Positions 46,023 through 59,591 of a stretch of DNA of 64,000 nt are shown in pieces. The translations under genes were made by a program, and so were the position numbers. Source of the DNA: Hepsetus odoe (Eukaryota > Chordata > Actinopteri > Characiformes > Hepsetidae); NCBI GenBank assembly GCA_017165825.1, contig CM029386.1, positions 11,696,422 through 11,760,421 of the forward strand. Direction: 5' to 3'. Numbering within the stretch: the first letter of the stretch is position 1; each line of letters starts with the position of its first letter. The notes below the pieces were generated by a model. That model searched no databases. It saw only the letters and a list, made by a program, of their open reading frames with translations, and had not been told where the DNA came from.

Positions 46023-46277
46023 GTGCAGTAGAAACTATGTCACATGGCGGCCTGGCTTGTTTACACCAGTTCTGCAGCAGCAGCATAGAAATCTCTGGAT
46101 GCACGCTCGCCCATCTCCTCTCTTCTCCTCCTGCCATCCCTTCATCTCTTCAGAATGCTGGCAAAAAAGCTCCTAAGTGGCGTGCCTCCAGTCTCCTCAG
46201 ATAGAAGTCCCATCAAAACAATCCTAAACCTGACTGTGAGGCAGGTCACGGAATGAGGGAAGGGGTTACATAACACC

Positions 46278-46279
<2 letters not shown>

Positions 46280-46339
<60 letters not shown>
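46280..46339. repeat. (GT)n microsatellite
   Basis: Pure GT array of about 60 bases. Confidence 0.92.
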
Positions 46340-46343
<4 letters not shown>

Positions 46344-47553
46344 GGTGTGAGTGAAATACAGTGCAGAGAGGTTGATCTAAGCCAGGGAAAAGAATGAGAG
46401 CTGACCTGGAAGATGGTAAACAAGTGACGTCAGCAAGTCCACTTCCAGCTAGAGCCGTGTTTGTGTTGGTTTAAAGGAAGAATTGTGTATTACAGTGCTC
46501 TGCTGTCACCGACATTTTACTTTAAGGTGGCTCATGTCACAGCAACCTCCCACAGCCAGATGCTAGAGATGTTTTAATCTTTATAGAAATACTCACTGCT
46601 TTTATGAAGCATATGACATCATTATTATTGACCCAAAAGGCTGCAGCATTTCCCAGCAACCATGACCTGTTTATCAGATCATGATGATCACCACAAACAA
46701 ACAGACTAGGAACTGTCTAGGAGTGGCATGACTGAAAGGAGTCATCAACCTGCAAGAGGAGACGAGCATAGATCTCAGTGGCTCAACAAACAAACATGTA
46801 TGGGAAGTGCTGACTCACTGATAGGTAACCAGTGATGACCCCATCACCTAATCTGTAAAAGAAGAACTGACCAAAAGATCAGTGCTGAGCAGTGGATCAC
46901 TGGGTTTTAGACTTCAACCCTACCCTGCATATTTTTTTTCCTGCACCAAATAACCTCATTCAACTAACCAGCTCATAAATGGAAAAACAAATAATCAAAT
47001 TTACACAGTTTTCCACTTACCCTAGATGTAGTGCATCAGCCAAGCCATGTTTGGCATCAAGAATGACCTAAATGTTTTCTGTAAATGCAAAACCCCCAAA
47101 AAACCAAAATCTTTCTCTACCCACTCAAACCATACGTAGTTTTGAATTTAGCTGGTGTAGACCTCTCCGTGTGATTTAGAAAACAGTTTGACTTACTTTG
47201 CGCTATAATGATTGTATTATTATGCATATACATATTATAATACATTTCTGATTTCTGTGGGCAGATATTTTAGACCACTGGTATTGTTTTCACAGAAAGC
47301 ATTAAGAGTTCGAATCTAGTGGCAACAACTATCATAGAAAAAGATACAAAATCCATTCTCTCCAGCCCTGGTGTCTCAAATGACTCCCTGTGAAGTACTG
47401 CTCATTTTTATAGTTCATAGACATAATGTGTCCCAAACCACATCAGCAAGTCTCTTCCACTTTCTCAAAGAGCTGCAGTTGAGGTGAGTTAAATGAAATT
47501 TTGGGGAAGTATATTTCCGAAAATAGTTGGGTAAATTGTCTCAAATTCACCCA

Positions 47554-47720
47554 ACTGGTTAGGGACTAGGCCCCAGGACCGGGTAACAGGTTAGACTCCC
47601 AGACAAGTAGATTGCCCTGAGATGATGTTGAGCAAGGTACTCTTCCCTTCACTGCTCCCTGGGCACTTTAAATAGCTGCCCCCTGTTGCACATGTGTGTA
47701 TGGATAAAAAGCAGAGGCTT
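47554..47720 (+). mobile_element. tRNA-derived SINE, first of a tandem pair
   Basis: ggttagggactaggccccag, a core remnant ttgagcaaggtactcttccc, and cccctgttgcacatgtgtgt. It breaks off after gcagaggctt, where the second copy begins. Confidence 0.82.
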
Positions 47721-47945
47721 GGGACAGTGCTGGCCCAGTGATTAGGGACTAGGCCCCAGGATTGAAAGGTCGTGGGTTTGAGTCTCAGACCAGTAGGGTG
47801 CCCTAAGGTACCATCCCCATCACTGCTCCCTGGGTGCTTTCATTAGCTGCTCCCTGTGTGTGTACTTGATAAACGCAGAGGCTATTTCAGAGAATTTCAT
47901 TGTGGTTCACTGTTGTGTTCCACAATGACAAGTTGCCACTTTCAA
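47721..47945 (+). mobile_element. tRNA-derived SINE, second of a tandem pair
   Basis: Head gggacagtgctggcccagtg, B box gtgggtttgagtctc, and the middle and tail through acaatgacaagttgccactt. It directly abuts the preceding copy head to tail. Confidence 0.85.
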
Positions 47946-49390
47946 TATCATAATGTTAGCATGGTGGCAAATTTGTCAGTATCTTTTCCAGCCTACTTGG
48001 TTCCAATTACAACAACATATTCCAGCTCTTTATCCTGGTAAAACTGTGAAAGAATGTAGGCAGAGGTGGATAAGCACATTTGAAAGTCTGTTGTAAGAAA
48101 TATATCACAATGATAATATACAAACAATAAAAATTATTTTTTGGACCAAGAGGTACTACATTTCATTAATGCTATTGAAAGCTGAGCGAAAATTTTACAT
48201 TTACAATTTTACATTTTTTCACACATTGCAGATTATCCATGTTCATGAACTATCTGACTACATCCATGAGATGCCCAGAAATGCATATGGTGACATATTG
48301 TGACCAAGTAAACCACAATAACAATAAATCGTGCCATATTGCCCAGATGGTAATAATGGTGGGCATAATAAGCTTCCAACCACATTGTGCAAGCTGGCTG
48401 CTTGTGGACAGACCAACAAAATGAACAGAAGAAAAAGAAAAAGAGCAAAACAGTAAACAAGTCTTATCCATGGATTGTGCCAATACCAGCAGCTGCACAG
48501 GCAGCTGTAAAAGTACTTAAGGTGTAGTTCAGGGCCAGTGTGGCACAGTACTCAGCACTTCTTCCCAGATGCTGCCTTCTTAAGTCAAGTAAACAGCGTA
48601 ATACTATACAACCTGTCTGTCCGCTCATGAAATCCATGTGTGTACTCACACACACTCACTCAAACACATGCACCCATACAGTGACCTTCATTCCTAATTT
48701 TAGCCTGTCCCGCTGCTGTCTCTCTGCTGACCTCCTGGGACTGGTAAACAACAAAAAGAGACGGTTGTCTGTCTGTCTGTATATCTGTCTCTTCTCTCAG
48801 ATTGGTAAACAATTCAATTTACACTGTATTGACCAAATATATTAAATTGCCCCTGACGTGTTTGGTTTTTCAGAGTTTTGAGTACTGAAGCTTAAAACAT
48901 CCCACTCGCCTCAAACTATGGCAAGTTGTTATGTGGTTTCAAATAAAATGGATTGTTTATAATAATGGAAAAAAGCATTCAAAAATCCCATCCTTGCTAT
49001 TTCTGCAAATTCTATGTAAGGTACTTTTATTAATTTTTATAGATAAAAGCAAGTTTCTGCCATAAACTAAGTCTTTAAACAAGGCTATTTGTCATTTTAA
49101 TAACTCAATCAGTTAGCTGCTTTTAAATGATGCTATTCTTTGGGATGAGCTGAACTGCTACCCGAACTGAGTTCAACAAAACAGTTCTTTTTGGGCCAAT
49201 ATTTTTTACATACAGCCTTTGGCTCGATTCAGGCTCAGATTTATTTATTTTTTTTGTATATTTTATGTGTCCTGGGTTGATGTGGGTCGTTAAAGCCAGA
49301 AAGCTGTAAAATGCGAATGGGAGTGGGTCTCCAGAACTAGGGTTGAACAACACTGGTCTAGTATGTGAACAATAAAGCAGTCTTGCTCAC

Positions 49391-49510
49391 CATTTCCATT
49401 TTCTGCCGGTTGTCCCAAACGGGGCCGCGGGGGAGTGCTGGAGTCCATCCCAGCGCACACAGGGCGAAGGACGGGGGGCACACCCTGGACAGGTCGCCAG
49501 CCCATCGCAG
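49391..49510 (-). mobile_element. Tail-only L2-like element, 13-bp TSD
   Basis: cagtcttgctcac is duplicated at 49378-49390 and 49511-49523. The 120-bp insert has the same 5' start ctgcgatgggctggcgacct. The tail is short (aaaatggaaatgg instead of several ATGG units). Confidence 0.92.
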
Positions 49511-49750
49511 CAGTCTTGCTCACATTTCAGCAAAACAACATTTTCAGCTTTACTTTGCAGATAAACCATAAATGGACTCACTAGTTACGTTTGATTTGGT
49601 CTCAGTGAGAATTTAGTCCTAGGGAAACCTCTTCTAATCTAAGAAAAACATTAGAAGAACCTTAAGAAAACCTGACTTTCTGATTGTTAGGGATATCTTC
49701 AGGGACTTTGGATAGAATCTTGGTTTATAAATTAAATTTATACTCTCACT

Positions 49751-49951
49751 GGGGCAGCGGTGGCATAGTGGTTCCCGCATCAGAAGATTGTGGGTTCGAT
49801 TCCCTCACCTGTAGGTTGCCCTGAGGTACCCTTGAGCAAGGTACTGTCCCCGTCACTGCTCCCCAGGCGCTGTAGAGGTCCAATTTTGTTGTGGTTCACT
49901 GAGTGCTGTGCTGTGACCTCGCAATGACAAGGGTTGTCACTTTCACTTTTT
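49751..49951 (+). mobile_element. tRNA-derived SINE (type A tail)
   Basis: Head ggggcagcggtggcatagtg, B box gtgggttcgattccc (close to the tRNA consensus), core, then a deletion of the middle region and tail gacaagggttgtcactttca. The close match to consensus makes it one of the younger-looking copies. Confidence 0.88.
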
Positions 49952-50806
49952 CAGACTACTATTTGAAAGTATGATGACAAAACAAAATACATTTAAGTAT
50001 GTCAGCTGCTTTTTTAAATTTAAATTTAAATTGTTTGATTAACTAAATTGCATCTAGTGCAGCACTATAATATGCCATGTGGGTTTCATTTTGACTGCAT
50101 GTGTCAACTGGCACTTTTAAACCAGTCACAAAACAGTCCAAATGGTTACCTCACAGGACAATATGTTCATAGTTTTAAACCAACTCTCAGCTCAGTTTAT
50201 TGGTAGTACAGCACTGATGAGCTAAGAAAACTCAACACAGTCATAACTGATACTTTGCAAAACAGGAATACCAGTAACACTGAAGGCTGTTTTTGAGGGA
50301 TAATTAGACTCCAAACCATAACAGCTTTTATGTTAAAAAGTGATTTAAAATGGAAATGTATAAAATGCTGAGCAGGGTGTTTCTCTGCCTTTTGCATCCC
50401 CTCTCTGTGTCTGAATGAGGGACCTTGTTTTCTACTACAGTACTCGTTAGTACAGTGGACAGTATCTCCGCCCGTCTCCTGGGTTCAGTACCCTCTGCAA
50501 CATTGCTTATGAAATAAGCAGTTTAGGTACTGGATCCATAGAGATCCATTTAAATAACCTACATAACAGACACTTAGTAACCATGCATGTTCATGAGAAA
50601 ACAGGGATTGATTACTAACTAGGCCCTCTGGGTGTCTCATTATAGATTTATATTTTTAAAAAAAGAGCAATTACACAATTTTATTTAGAGACACTGTTTC
50701 TAAAGTCCCATACAACTCACATGACATGATATCAGTGTGGTTCAACCAAAGAAAGAATTTTGATGGATTTTTGAAAAAGTAACTATATGATTCATAGTGA
50801 ATCATA

Positions 50807-51032
50807 GGGGCAGCGGTGGCCAAGTGGTTAGGGAGTGGTTTGGCCACAGAATGAGAAGTTTCCAGTAGGTTGCCCTGAGGTATACTTGAGCAAGGTACCA
50901 TCCCTGTCACTGCTCCCCGGGCACTTTCATAGCTGCCCCCTGCTGCACAGTGTGTGTTGGTGAATGGGTTAAATGCAGAGATCCAATTTCGTTGTGGTTT
51001 TTCCGTGTGCTGTGCTGTGTGTACTCACAATG
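50807..51032 (+). mobile_element. tRNA-derived SINE
   Basis: Head ggggcagcggtggccaagtg, a B box partly deleted at agaagtttccag, core cttgagcaaggtaccatccc, cccctgctgcacagtgtgtg and tail ttcgttgtggtttttccgtg. The end merges with a gaagaagaagaa run. Confidence 0.87.
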
Positions 51033-51939
51033 AAGAAGAAGAAATTCAATTGAACTGGTAAGCAGCATGAAGTGGAACAGCCCCATTTATGGATCCAGTT
51101 ATCAGAGGAACTTCAATACATCTCCTGCAGACTTATCTTCCTTCTTCGGTGCATCTTAAAATGCAAGTGCCACCATGCAAAAAACATGCAATAGCTTGAT
51201 GGATGCTATCACCTGAAATTAGGAAATAACACACACACACACAGACAAACAGACACACACACACACACACAGACAAACACACTCAGTGAGAATTTTAGAA
51301 GTGGAAAATCAAGCAGCATCAGCTTGTGAGCTCCTCTGCTTTTCAACATGCTTAGCAAGGCATGAAAAGGACACATTAACCTTGAGCAGTGTTAGCAATT
51401 CAATAAGGAGAAGGCCTCACCTTAGCACTTTAACCTTCTCTATTGAAATGACCCCTTCAGGAGTACCAGGCACGTGCTTGCTACCCCTCGTGTTCTTCTC
51501 CCGGCATCAGCGCAGCTAGTCCCCGTTCCCATCCACTCCAAAAAGCAGTTGCCCTTTGACTTTGATCTGTTACCAGCTTCCATTACGCACTAAATTGTGA
51601 AACTGACCCCAGGTCAGTTTAAGGTGGCAAATTCAACTAATACCTTTCTCCCAGGATATTGCCACGTGACAGATGAGCATTCCTGGCCAGGGTCAATTCC
51701 AACATCATAATGATGTCACTGTGAAAGCTTTGGGGCACTGGTTTACACAGTGGAGGAAGCACACTACTGAGGCACACTTAGCTAGGCACTCTCTCAATGA
51801 GATCCTAACTGAAGGTTCTTTTCTGCATTTGCTGATCCTTACAGATTTCAGGTCTGTGCCACCAGTACGAATCCTACATTAATACTGTCTATAGAGCTTA
51901 CTGCCCATTCCAAAAATCCCAAAAAGTTAAAAGGGAATT

Positions 51940-51942
<3 letters not shown>

Positions 51943-52010
<68 letters not shown>
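51943..52010. repeat. (TA)n then (CA)n microsatellite
   Basis: About 58 bases of TA followed by five CA units. Confidence 0.9.
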
Positions 52011-52012
<2 letters not shown>

Positions 52013-52269
52013 GTATTTTTTCTTTTAAATGTCTCCTTAGTTCAGTCATTAAGATCATTAAGATAGTGTCATATGGAGTAATTTAATGTGTTCCATTCTA
52101 AATGTTTCTTTACAGTGGTGGCATAATTATAATTGAAATGTATTTATTATAATTCATGGACTTGATTAAATTTTATTCATTCGGGCCACAAATGTGTTTA
52201 TATTTGTGCAGAATCTTTTTGAAAGAGGTCGTTTCTGATGATCTTGTAATGTTAATGTTCTTTACTGAA

Positions 52270-52345
52270 ACATCCATCCGACTATCCGTTTGTCCATCCA
52301 TCCATCCACTATCATAACCACCTAACCAGGGTGGCGTGGGAGGTG
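52270..52345 (-). mobile_element. L2-like LINE tail relic
   Basis: catccatccatccactatc followed by ataaccacctaaccagggtg and gcgtggg looks like an older, diverged version of the ATGG-terminated tail. No head or TSD found. Confidence 0.4.
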
Positions 52346-52632
52346 TAGATTGTAAAGTGATTTCTCCTTATTTGTTTGCAGTCAATTCAGCAAATTCGGG
52401 CTGCTCTTTAACAAATGAGAGAATTCACGCTTTAACTGGAGAAATATGGAAGGACTTTGTTGTCCAGAGAGCATCACAAAATCAGGAGGGTTAAAGGGCC
52501 AAGTGCGTGCTGGTGCTTGCTTTGGTTTAAATGAGGAATCTGAACCATGCCTGTACCGAGCCCTGCGGCTACTGGGTGCTGCACAGCCGGTGGAGGAACG
52601 ACAGAAACAGCACCACACAGTGCAGAGTGCAG

Positions 52633-52636
<4 letters not shown>

Positions 52637-52679
<43 letters not shown>
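52637..52679. repeat. (CT)n microsatellite
   Basis: Pure CT array. Confidence 0.9.
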
Positions 52680-52683
<4 letters not shown>

Positions 52684-55600
52684 GTCACTGAAATCAGGTC
52701 AGTGCACAAGTCATGCAGGCTTCTAGCAGCTAGAGCATCAGCAGCAGCAGCAGCTCTGCTGGTAACTCTTTCTTATCTCTATCTCTCTACCTCAGCACAC
52801 AAAGTCCTCAAAGATACACAGAGCAGTAGCTGGAAAATAAGCCGTTACATAAGAATCTAATGAACACAGGCGCACTAATCTGCAGAGAGGTTATGCCATA
52901 TTGTGCAAAGCTTTTATGAAAAAAAAAAAATGGGTAGAGAGAAATATACCTGGGGGGAGGGTGCTGAGTGGAGCATGCAGCTTTATGTGGGTTTTTGAAG
53001 GCTCTAGAACAATGTAATGAGACAAACATAGTGTCTATGAGCTTGAGCCTTTATTTTTCAAGCAGAAAAATTTCCTTCCCCCTAATTGCATGGGTGGAAT
53101 CATATTTGTGCTTAAACTCAGTGACCAATGCATTATCACTTTACATGAAAACAATATTGAAAATAAGGAGTGGATGGAAAGAGTTAAATTTTTCAGATAA
53201 CCTAGTTCTCCAAATTAGTGGCAATCACATTTTGATTCAAAAAGGGTTGAAGCAGTTTAATGAAGGAAAACCAAAGGGTTTCTAGAAGTCCTACAAACAC
53301 CTCTGACAGTACACAAGAGTACCAGCCTAAAAGTTTTTTTCAGTAGGACTCTTGACTGATGGAATCTCCCTAGAAATGCTACAACCAATGATAAAATATA
53401 TGTATATGTTTATCACAAGCTTCAAATACAATTAGTACTAGCCAGCTACTGGATACGTATAAGGGCACTAGCAGAGGGTTTGTTTTTTTTATCATGTTTT
53501 GCTTTGAATTATGGCCTTAAAGGAAATATTCATAAACCTTAACCTTCTTTGTGCACCCTCATTCAAGCACACAACTATTGCTGTCAGTGAGGATCTTCAG
53601 TCCTGCTCCTGAAGGCTTTTACAAAATGAGACAGCTAGTGAATCAGATCAGACATTTTCTATTGGCTGCTTTTAGAATTTAAAACTTTCCAACCCATTAT
53701 TTCCAATATTGTTGTCTGGCTCTCGGAGTCAAATAACAAGAAGTATGATAAGCCATCATGCTGTGAGGTTGATCAAAAATGTCTTGAAAGCCACTATACA
53801 AGTTGCTGTTTGTCATTATCTTTTCTGGCCTTCCTACTGTTGTTTGGTGAGTCTTCATTTTTAATGTAATTTCACATAAATTCTTATGACATCGATTTGC
53901 TGACCATATCCCTTCAGTGTTGTCACAGTATGAAAGACTGCATGACTTTAGGAGAGGACAGATTCTGAGAACTTGGGCTAGAGTTTCTCAGCATCCAAAA
54001 GCTAGACCAATCTTTGGCTGGTTGGACCGATAGAAGAGATGGGAATAGGGAGAAAATAGAGTGGGGTGTTATGAGAGACTAAAGGTAGAGGCGGAACTGA
54101 GATGGAGTGGTGGAAGCTTTATTTAGGTACCTTCTCCATTTTTGGCGTCTTGCCTCTCATGCAGTAATTATCCAATCACACAAACACTCATAAAATCATG
54201 CAAAACAAGACCTGTTCTGCAAAAATAACCACCAACGTGGGTGGTTGTCTTTTGTGGCGTATTAGTCATTTTTTAACTGAAAAATGCCTTCACTGGCACA
54301 GTCACCTAGACCAACTGAAGCAGCTTCCGCTTTATAACCCTGTGTCCTGGTTTCTCCTTTCGAACGAGGGTGACCAAAGCTAAGAGGCTTTTTCAGAAGC
54401 AAAAACAAAGGAAAGAAAACACAACAGAGTCCACAGTCAAGATTAGCGATAATTATAGAGAGGAGTGTTTGAACACTGAGGCCCAGCTCCAAAATCACCT
54501 GCAAGGCTTAGATTTCCTGAGGGTGCTTGAGGGTGTAAAATCAAGAGGCCAGCATGAAGAGAAGGTACAAGCAATCCAAAGCAGTCAGCCTCTGGCACAG
54601 ATTACTTGTTCGTAAAAGCATTGTCCAGCTGCCCGTATCCAACTACACCTCTGCACTACTGCACTGCAAAACAGATGGTATGGGTTATGAGGTGCTAAAA
54701 TAACATTAAAGACATCCTATCATGAGCTCTTGCATCAGAATCATCGTACATTGGATACTTCTTTTAATACACCAAATGATTTGAGAGAACAGTGTGCCCT
54801 GTACAAGAACGTGTGCCGTTTTTAGATGCTGGCTAAAATAGAAAACTAAAAAGGATAAAAAGCAACTGGGCCCAAATGCATCAGTGAATTCAGACATATT
54901 GCATGTCCAAGAGCTTGTTCAATGCCCTTATGCAGCTGATTGCAGTTTGGGGATCAAAGGTTTTTAATGGAATTAAAAAGAAATCCTGGATAATTAATTG
55001 TCTGACATGTAAACAATGTCATTCAGAGTGGTTTTATACGAAACCATTAATTACAGAGAAACTTACCGACTCTGACTATTCATCCTAAATGTCTTGTTAG
55101 CTCTTGCATGCAGTATTAATGAGTATTAAATAATAAAGGATATAAGATAACTAAGCTTATTTTGGTATTCTATACTCTAACTTCAGACACCAGGCCACAT
55201 ATTCACATAACCATTTAATCTAACAGAGAATCATTAAAATATTTAAATGTGCCATAGATGACTTGGGGAACTAATTCAGACTCCCGCAGTTTTTCTCAAA
55301 CAATTAATCCAAAGAGAATGCGACTTCTTGTTTGGAAACCTATTGCAGGAAAGTAAAAGAGTCCACTATAATTATATATTTGAAAAGAGGTTGAGTTGAC
55401 TGACTCAAATTTATTCGGTTATTTTAAATATTCACTATTACTATATGTACTATAATTTCATCCTGATATTTATATAAATCTTCTTATGGCTCTTACTACT
55501 AACTGTGATTATAATAATTATAAGTAGTTATAAGTAGTAGTTGTTTTCTTACAGATAACAGAGATTTCCTTTGTCATTTGACAAAAAGGTTGGTAACCTT

Positions 55601-57308
55601 TTAAACAGGCTTAACAGGCATCCTCCAGTCATGGGGGGAGGTGGACCTAAATGCTAAATTTCCACACTACACATCATGTGAGGGAATATCCCGTACCACA
55701 AACACTTGGGTGACACAAATGGTAAGCAAGCGATGACAGTCCAGTAAAACTAGGCTTGCTGTTGCTAAAATGAAGCTATATATAGCATGTATGCAATGTT
55801 GCCAGTTCCCTTTAGAGCACTTCCCATACTAGTATTGAAGCATCTTTGGCCTGCACATTTTTCTTTCTTCTGTTCTGACACATCCACATAGTCTTCTGAA
55901 GCTGTGTTATCATTCAATGGTTGTCATCATGCCCATATTAGGAACCTACATTTAGGAGAGGGAGTACAAACATCATGCAGGAGTTCTCCAGAACCAGGAT
56001 TAGAAAACAGGTTGTTAGATTCCTGCTACAGCAGCTAGTGATTACATTAACTTAGTCAGAAACATGAAAAACACCTTCAACTTTCAACCTTTCTCACCAG
56101 TGTTCATCCCCATCATCCTTGATTATGTTACACGAAATTACACCATAACCAAATGACTTTTTAAACACATTTAAAAACATTTACACTCTAAATGAATAAA
56201 AACATTAGGTTGTATAGGGTTTTTGCTAACATTCTGAAAATGAAATGAAAAATAAGCAATGAATTTGTCCTCTGCACACCAGTAGTGAACACACACATCT
56301 GGGGCAGACGAAGTAAGTAGCCTTATACAGCCCTGGGGACCAGGTACCTTCCTCAAGGGTACCTCAGGGTAACCTAACGGTCTGGCACGCAAACCCACAA
56401 CCTTCCGATCCTGAGGCCTAGTCCCTAACCACTCCTGCCATCTTACTGTAAAGTTTTTTCAGATTTTAAAGCAGTAACTATGAAATAACATGCTTGTGGG
56501 TAATTATTGTTATGGGTAAGTCAGGTGGCTGCAGACAGAGTAGTTCTCTATGGCTTAGAGGCCCTTATTTTCTCTGTCAAAAGCAGCAGCAGTTTGGACT
56601 GCCTTGGTCTGTCAGTCCCAACCACTGCTGGGCAAGAGCAGTGACCTGAAATAGCTGTGGCGCTTGGACAGCGTCTGTGTGCATGCGTGTTGGGTCCACT
56701 TAATCCTCTGATCTTTCATTCCCTGCACTGACCACTTTAAACACACTGAACTGTGTGTATGTGTATGATCACGTAAAAGTAAACCACTGGATTCTACTAA
56801 GCAAATGTTTGTAAAAATGGTAATAAAATGAGTGTCCCAGGTTTTACTTTATGTTAGCAACTCAAGAGCAGTCATGGCCTCCATGTTTATTAAAATCTGA
56901 ATAACCTCCAGTTGGAGAAATGCTCTTTCCTAGAGAAACAACACCATTTCTTTGAGAGAGTGTGTGTGCACGCCCTCTTGAGAGTGCAGTCTTACTTTCT
57001 GCTCCTTGTCAGCTCCTTCCCACAGTCTGACCACCAACGGCAATTCAACACACCAAACTGACACTTTATGGAAGAATCTTGTGGGTGGTGGACAACCATT
57101 GGCATTCACTAAGAGTGTGATGGTGCCCAATAGCCAATAGCTGATTTAGTGTGTTTTGGCACTCTGGCAGGCAGTTTGCATCATACTGTTGGGCTTTAAA
57201 GTTCTGCTGCTTGTTAGATAAATTAGCCATGTCTCTTAGAGCTTAAGTCAGACCTGAAATTTTAAAATGAAAAGAAAAAATCTAGCGGAAGCAGAATTTG
57301 TTCAATTG

Positions 57309-57309
<1 letters not shown>
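52680..57309. other. Noncoding sequence right of lig4, part 3
   Basis: Mostly unique AT-rich DNA with one SINE (56270-56441). Short frames such as 54370-54615 (81 codons, Lys/Gln-rich) have no recognised relative. Confidence 0.45.
56270..56441 (-). mobile_element. tRNA-derived SINE, degraded
   Basis: Minus-strand core complement ctcaagggtacctcagggta, B-box region gcaaacccacaaccttccga and head complement gtccctaaccactcctgcca. Confidence 0.75.

Positions 57310-57390
<81 letters not shown>
57310..57390. repeat. (GT)n microsatellite, 81 bp
   Basis: Uninterrupted TG array. Confidence 0.93.
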
Positions 57391-57391
<1 letters not shown>

Positions 57392-57756
57392 ATCTAGTGC
57401 CTCTGGCAGGGGATGCTTCAGTAGCCTGTTCTGGTAGATCTAATTTTAACTGGAATGATTTCACAGTTGTGATATTACTAGCCAAATCAAATATTCAAAT
57501 ACTTTTACCATTCATTTTTTACAATTATGATTAAATTATGCAAAGTTTCCTGCACAATCTGTGGTGTTAACCATTATTTGAAGATTCCAGGCCTCAATAT
57601 ATATCCAGTGCTTCTGCAAATTGTTCAATACATGCTATGAGATCCCCATGTTATTGAAATATAACATTTTTAAAAATCACCATTTTAATCATGTCACAAA
57701 AATCATTGCATTTACATATGCTAGCTATTTCAACTCCACTGAATCACACTGCAGTG

Positions 57757-57952
57757 TTGGTGGTCTAGTGGTAGGGTACTTGCCTATGGACCTATGGTTC
57801 AAGAGATCACAGGTCCAAATTCCACCTCTGGCACTACTCAACACTGGTCCCCTTGAGCAAGACCTCGGAGTTGTTCCAGGGGGACTGTCCCTGTAATTAG
57901 GACATGGAAGTCGCTCTGGACAAGAGCTTCTGCTAAATGCCATAAATGTTTT
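57757..57952 (+). mobile_element. V-SINE-like element
   Basis: A tRNA-like head (gttggtggtctagtggtagg; B-box region near gttcaagagatc) is followed by ccccttgagcaagacctcgg and a 3' end gtcgctctggacaagagctt / ctgctaaatgccataaatg. That 3' end is shared by V-SINEs and some fish L2-type LINEs. It is a different family from the other SINEs here. Confidence 0.75.
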
Positions 57953-58138
57953 TAAAAATATTGCAGTTTGCACTTCTGCCTTCTTTTGTCAACTGCCTCC
58001 ACACTCAAAATGTGTTTATGCTTACTCACGAATGCGGTTTTAATGATGAATTCTGATGCCTTGGTATGTTGTAACCGAATGAAGGTCTGAAGACCTGAAA
58101 AGGAGTTCAAAGGGGATGAGACTTCTAGGAATACCACC

Positions 58139-58139
<1 letters not shown>

Positions 58140-58176
<37 letters not shown>
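58140..58176. repeat. (CA)n microsatellite
   Basis: Pure AC array. Confidence 0.9.
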
Positions 58177-58179
<3 letters not shown>

Positions 58180-59317
58180 CTAAAACCCTTTCTTCCCAGT
58201 CATCTGTGCCTTCAAAGGAAATCTCACCATCTTTACAGAAGGGTCAATAGGTTTGTTTTTTCTCCGGTTTCAAACAACATTCAGAATACTCTTTCTTCAG
58301 CGGCTGAACATCTCAGCTCCACCTACAGAAGCTCATGAGCTCATGGCAAACCAAAAATGAGATTTAGTTACAATCCCAAAGTTTAGGAAACAAAAAGATA
58401 CAGAAATCCTGAGCTTCTTTGCTGCATTAAGCCTTTAACAGCTCCTCTCTCACGCCGTTGGCTCGCAGCAGCAAAATCCAATTTGAGGCGAGCGGCTTTT
58501 GGGAGGGTCACCAGCATGTAAACAAAGTAGACTGGCTGCTATTTGTGTCTTTATGGGTCACTGAGTTGTATCTCAATACCAAAAACATGAAGAACTGGCT
58601 ATATTAATGGGAAGTTCTGTTTGTTCATTTTAAAGGAATGCACCAATGGAAGTTTTGAGGTGTACTGCTGGTTAAGATTCATTCAAGAAAGAATGAAGTG
58701 ACATTTCTCTCCCAATTTCATGACACAAGTGATGCATGTTGATAACTACAGCAATAAGCATAAAAATTATAAAGCTATATTCAACTGCAAGAAACAGACC
58801 TGCATAGCAGCACTGTTTAAAAGAATAATTCAAAGTTCCAGCCCTGACTCAGACTCTCTTCTTCTGTCTTTTCAACAAGCAAAAAACCCATAATTTGCTT
58901 TGATAATGAGTTAGGTCTTCAGTTCAGGGCTCTTATATAAAAATGTAAAAATTAGGAAAAATAACAGCCCTGCGATAATATTAAATACTGGTAGCAAACC
59001 GGCAATTCTAAAGTGACCACTTCAGTAAAGGACCAGCATAACTTCAAAAGTTCTTTAAATTGATGGGTCTGAGCTAATGATGCATAGTCTATATGATATT
59101 GCAAAGCAATTGTACTGGAGCTGAGACAAGAGGTTTTAAGCTGAAATGTTGTTAGATCTAGAAGATTCTGGGAAACAAACCAGAACCTTGTGCCCTTAAT
59201 AGAAATGAGCAAAAGGCAACTTATTTAAAAGAGACGTGTTTTTGGCTGTGCAAATTTGTGAATGTGATTGTGTGGGTGAATGAAAGAAAGCCGTGTGTGT
59301 GCTTGTGTGTGCGTGTT

Positions 59318-59321
<4 letters not shown>

Positions 59322-59379
<58 letters not shown>
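59322..59379. repeat. (GT)n microsatellite
   Basis: Pure GT array preceded by impure GT-rich sequence from 59292. Confidence 0.92.
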
Positions 59380-59380
<1 letters not shown>

Positions 59381-59467
59381 TGCTGATTATGCTGTGGCAG
59401 GCTTTGGTACAGCATGTTCCCCAGCCTTGTTCCTGTCTGCTAAAGGCTCAGAATAGACAGATATAGA

Positions 59468-59591
<124 letters not shown>

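Larger units (their letters stand above)
43560..47553. other. Noncoding sequence right of lig4, part 1
   Basis: Contains the MITE at 44614-45166 and two microsatellites. A perfect 13-bp-arm palindrome lies at 45330-45356. No coding frame with family resemblance; abhd13 is not found. Confidence 0.5.
47946..51942. other. Noncoding sequence right of lig4, part 2
   Basis: SINEs at 49391, 49751 and 50807, a (CTGT)n-like run near 48765-48790 and CA-rich sequence at 51231-51283. 51284-51890 is repeat-free and moderately GC (catcagcgcagctagtcccc) and may be conserved. No gene recognised. Confidence 0.45.

Noticed and set aside
54370..54615. 81-codon Lys/Gln-rich frame
   Set aside because: No recognisable family, no splice or conservation evidence; expected length for chance frames.
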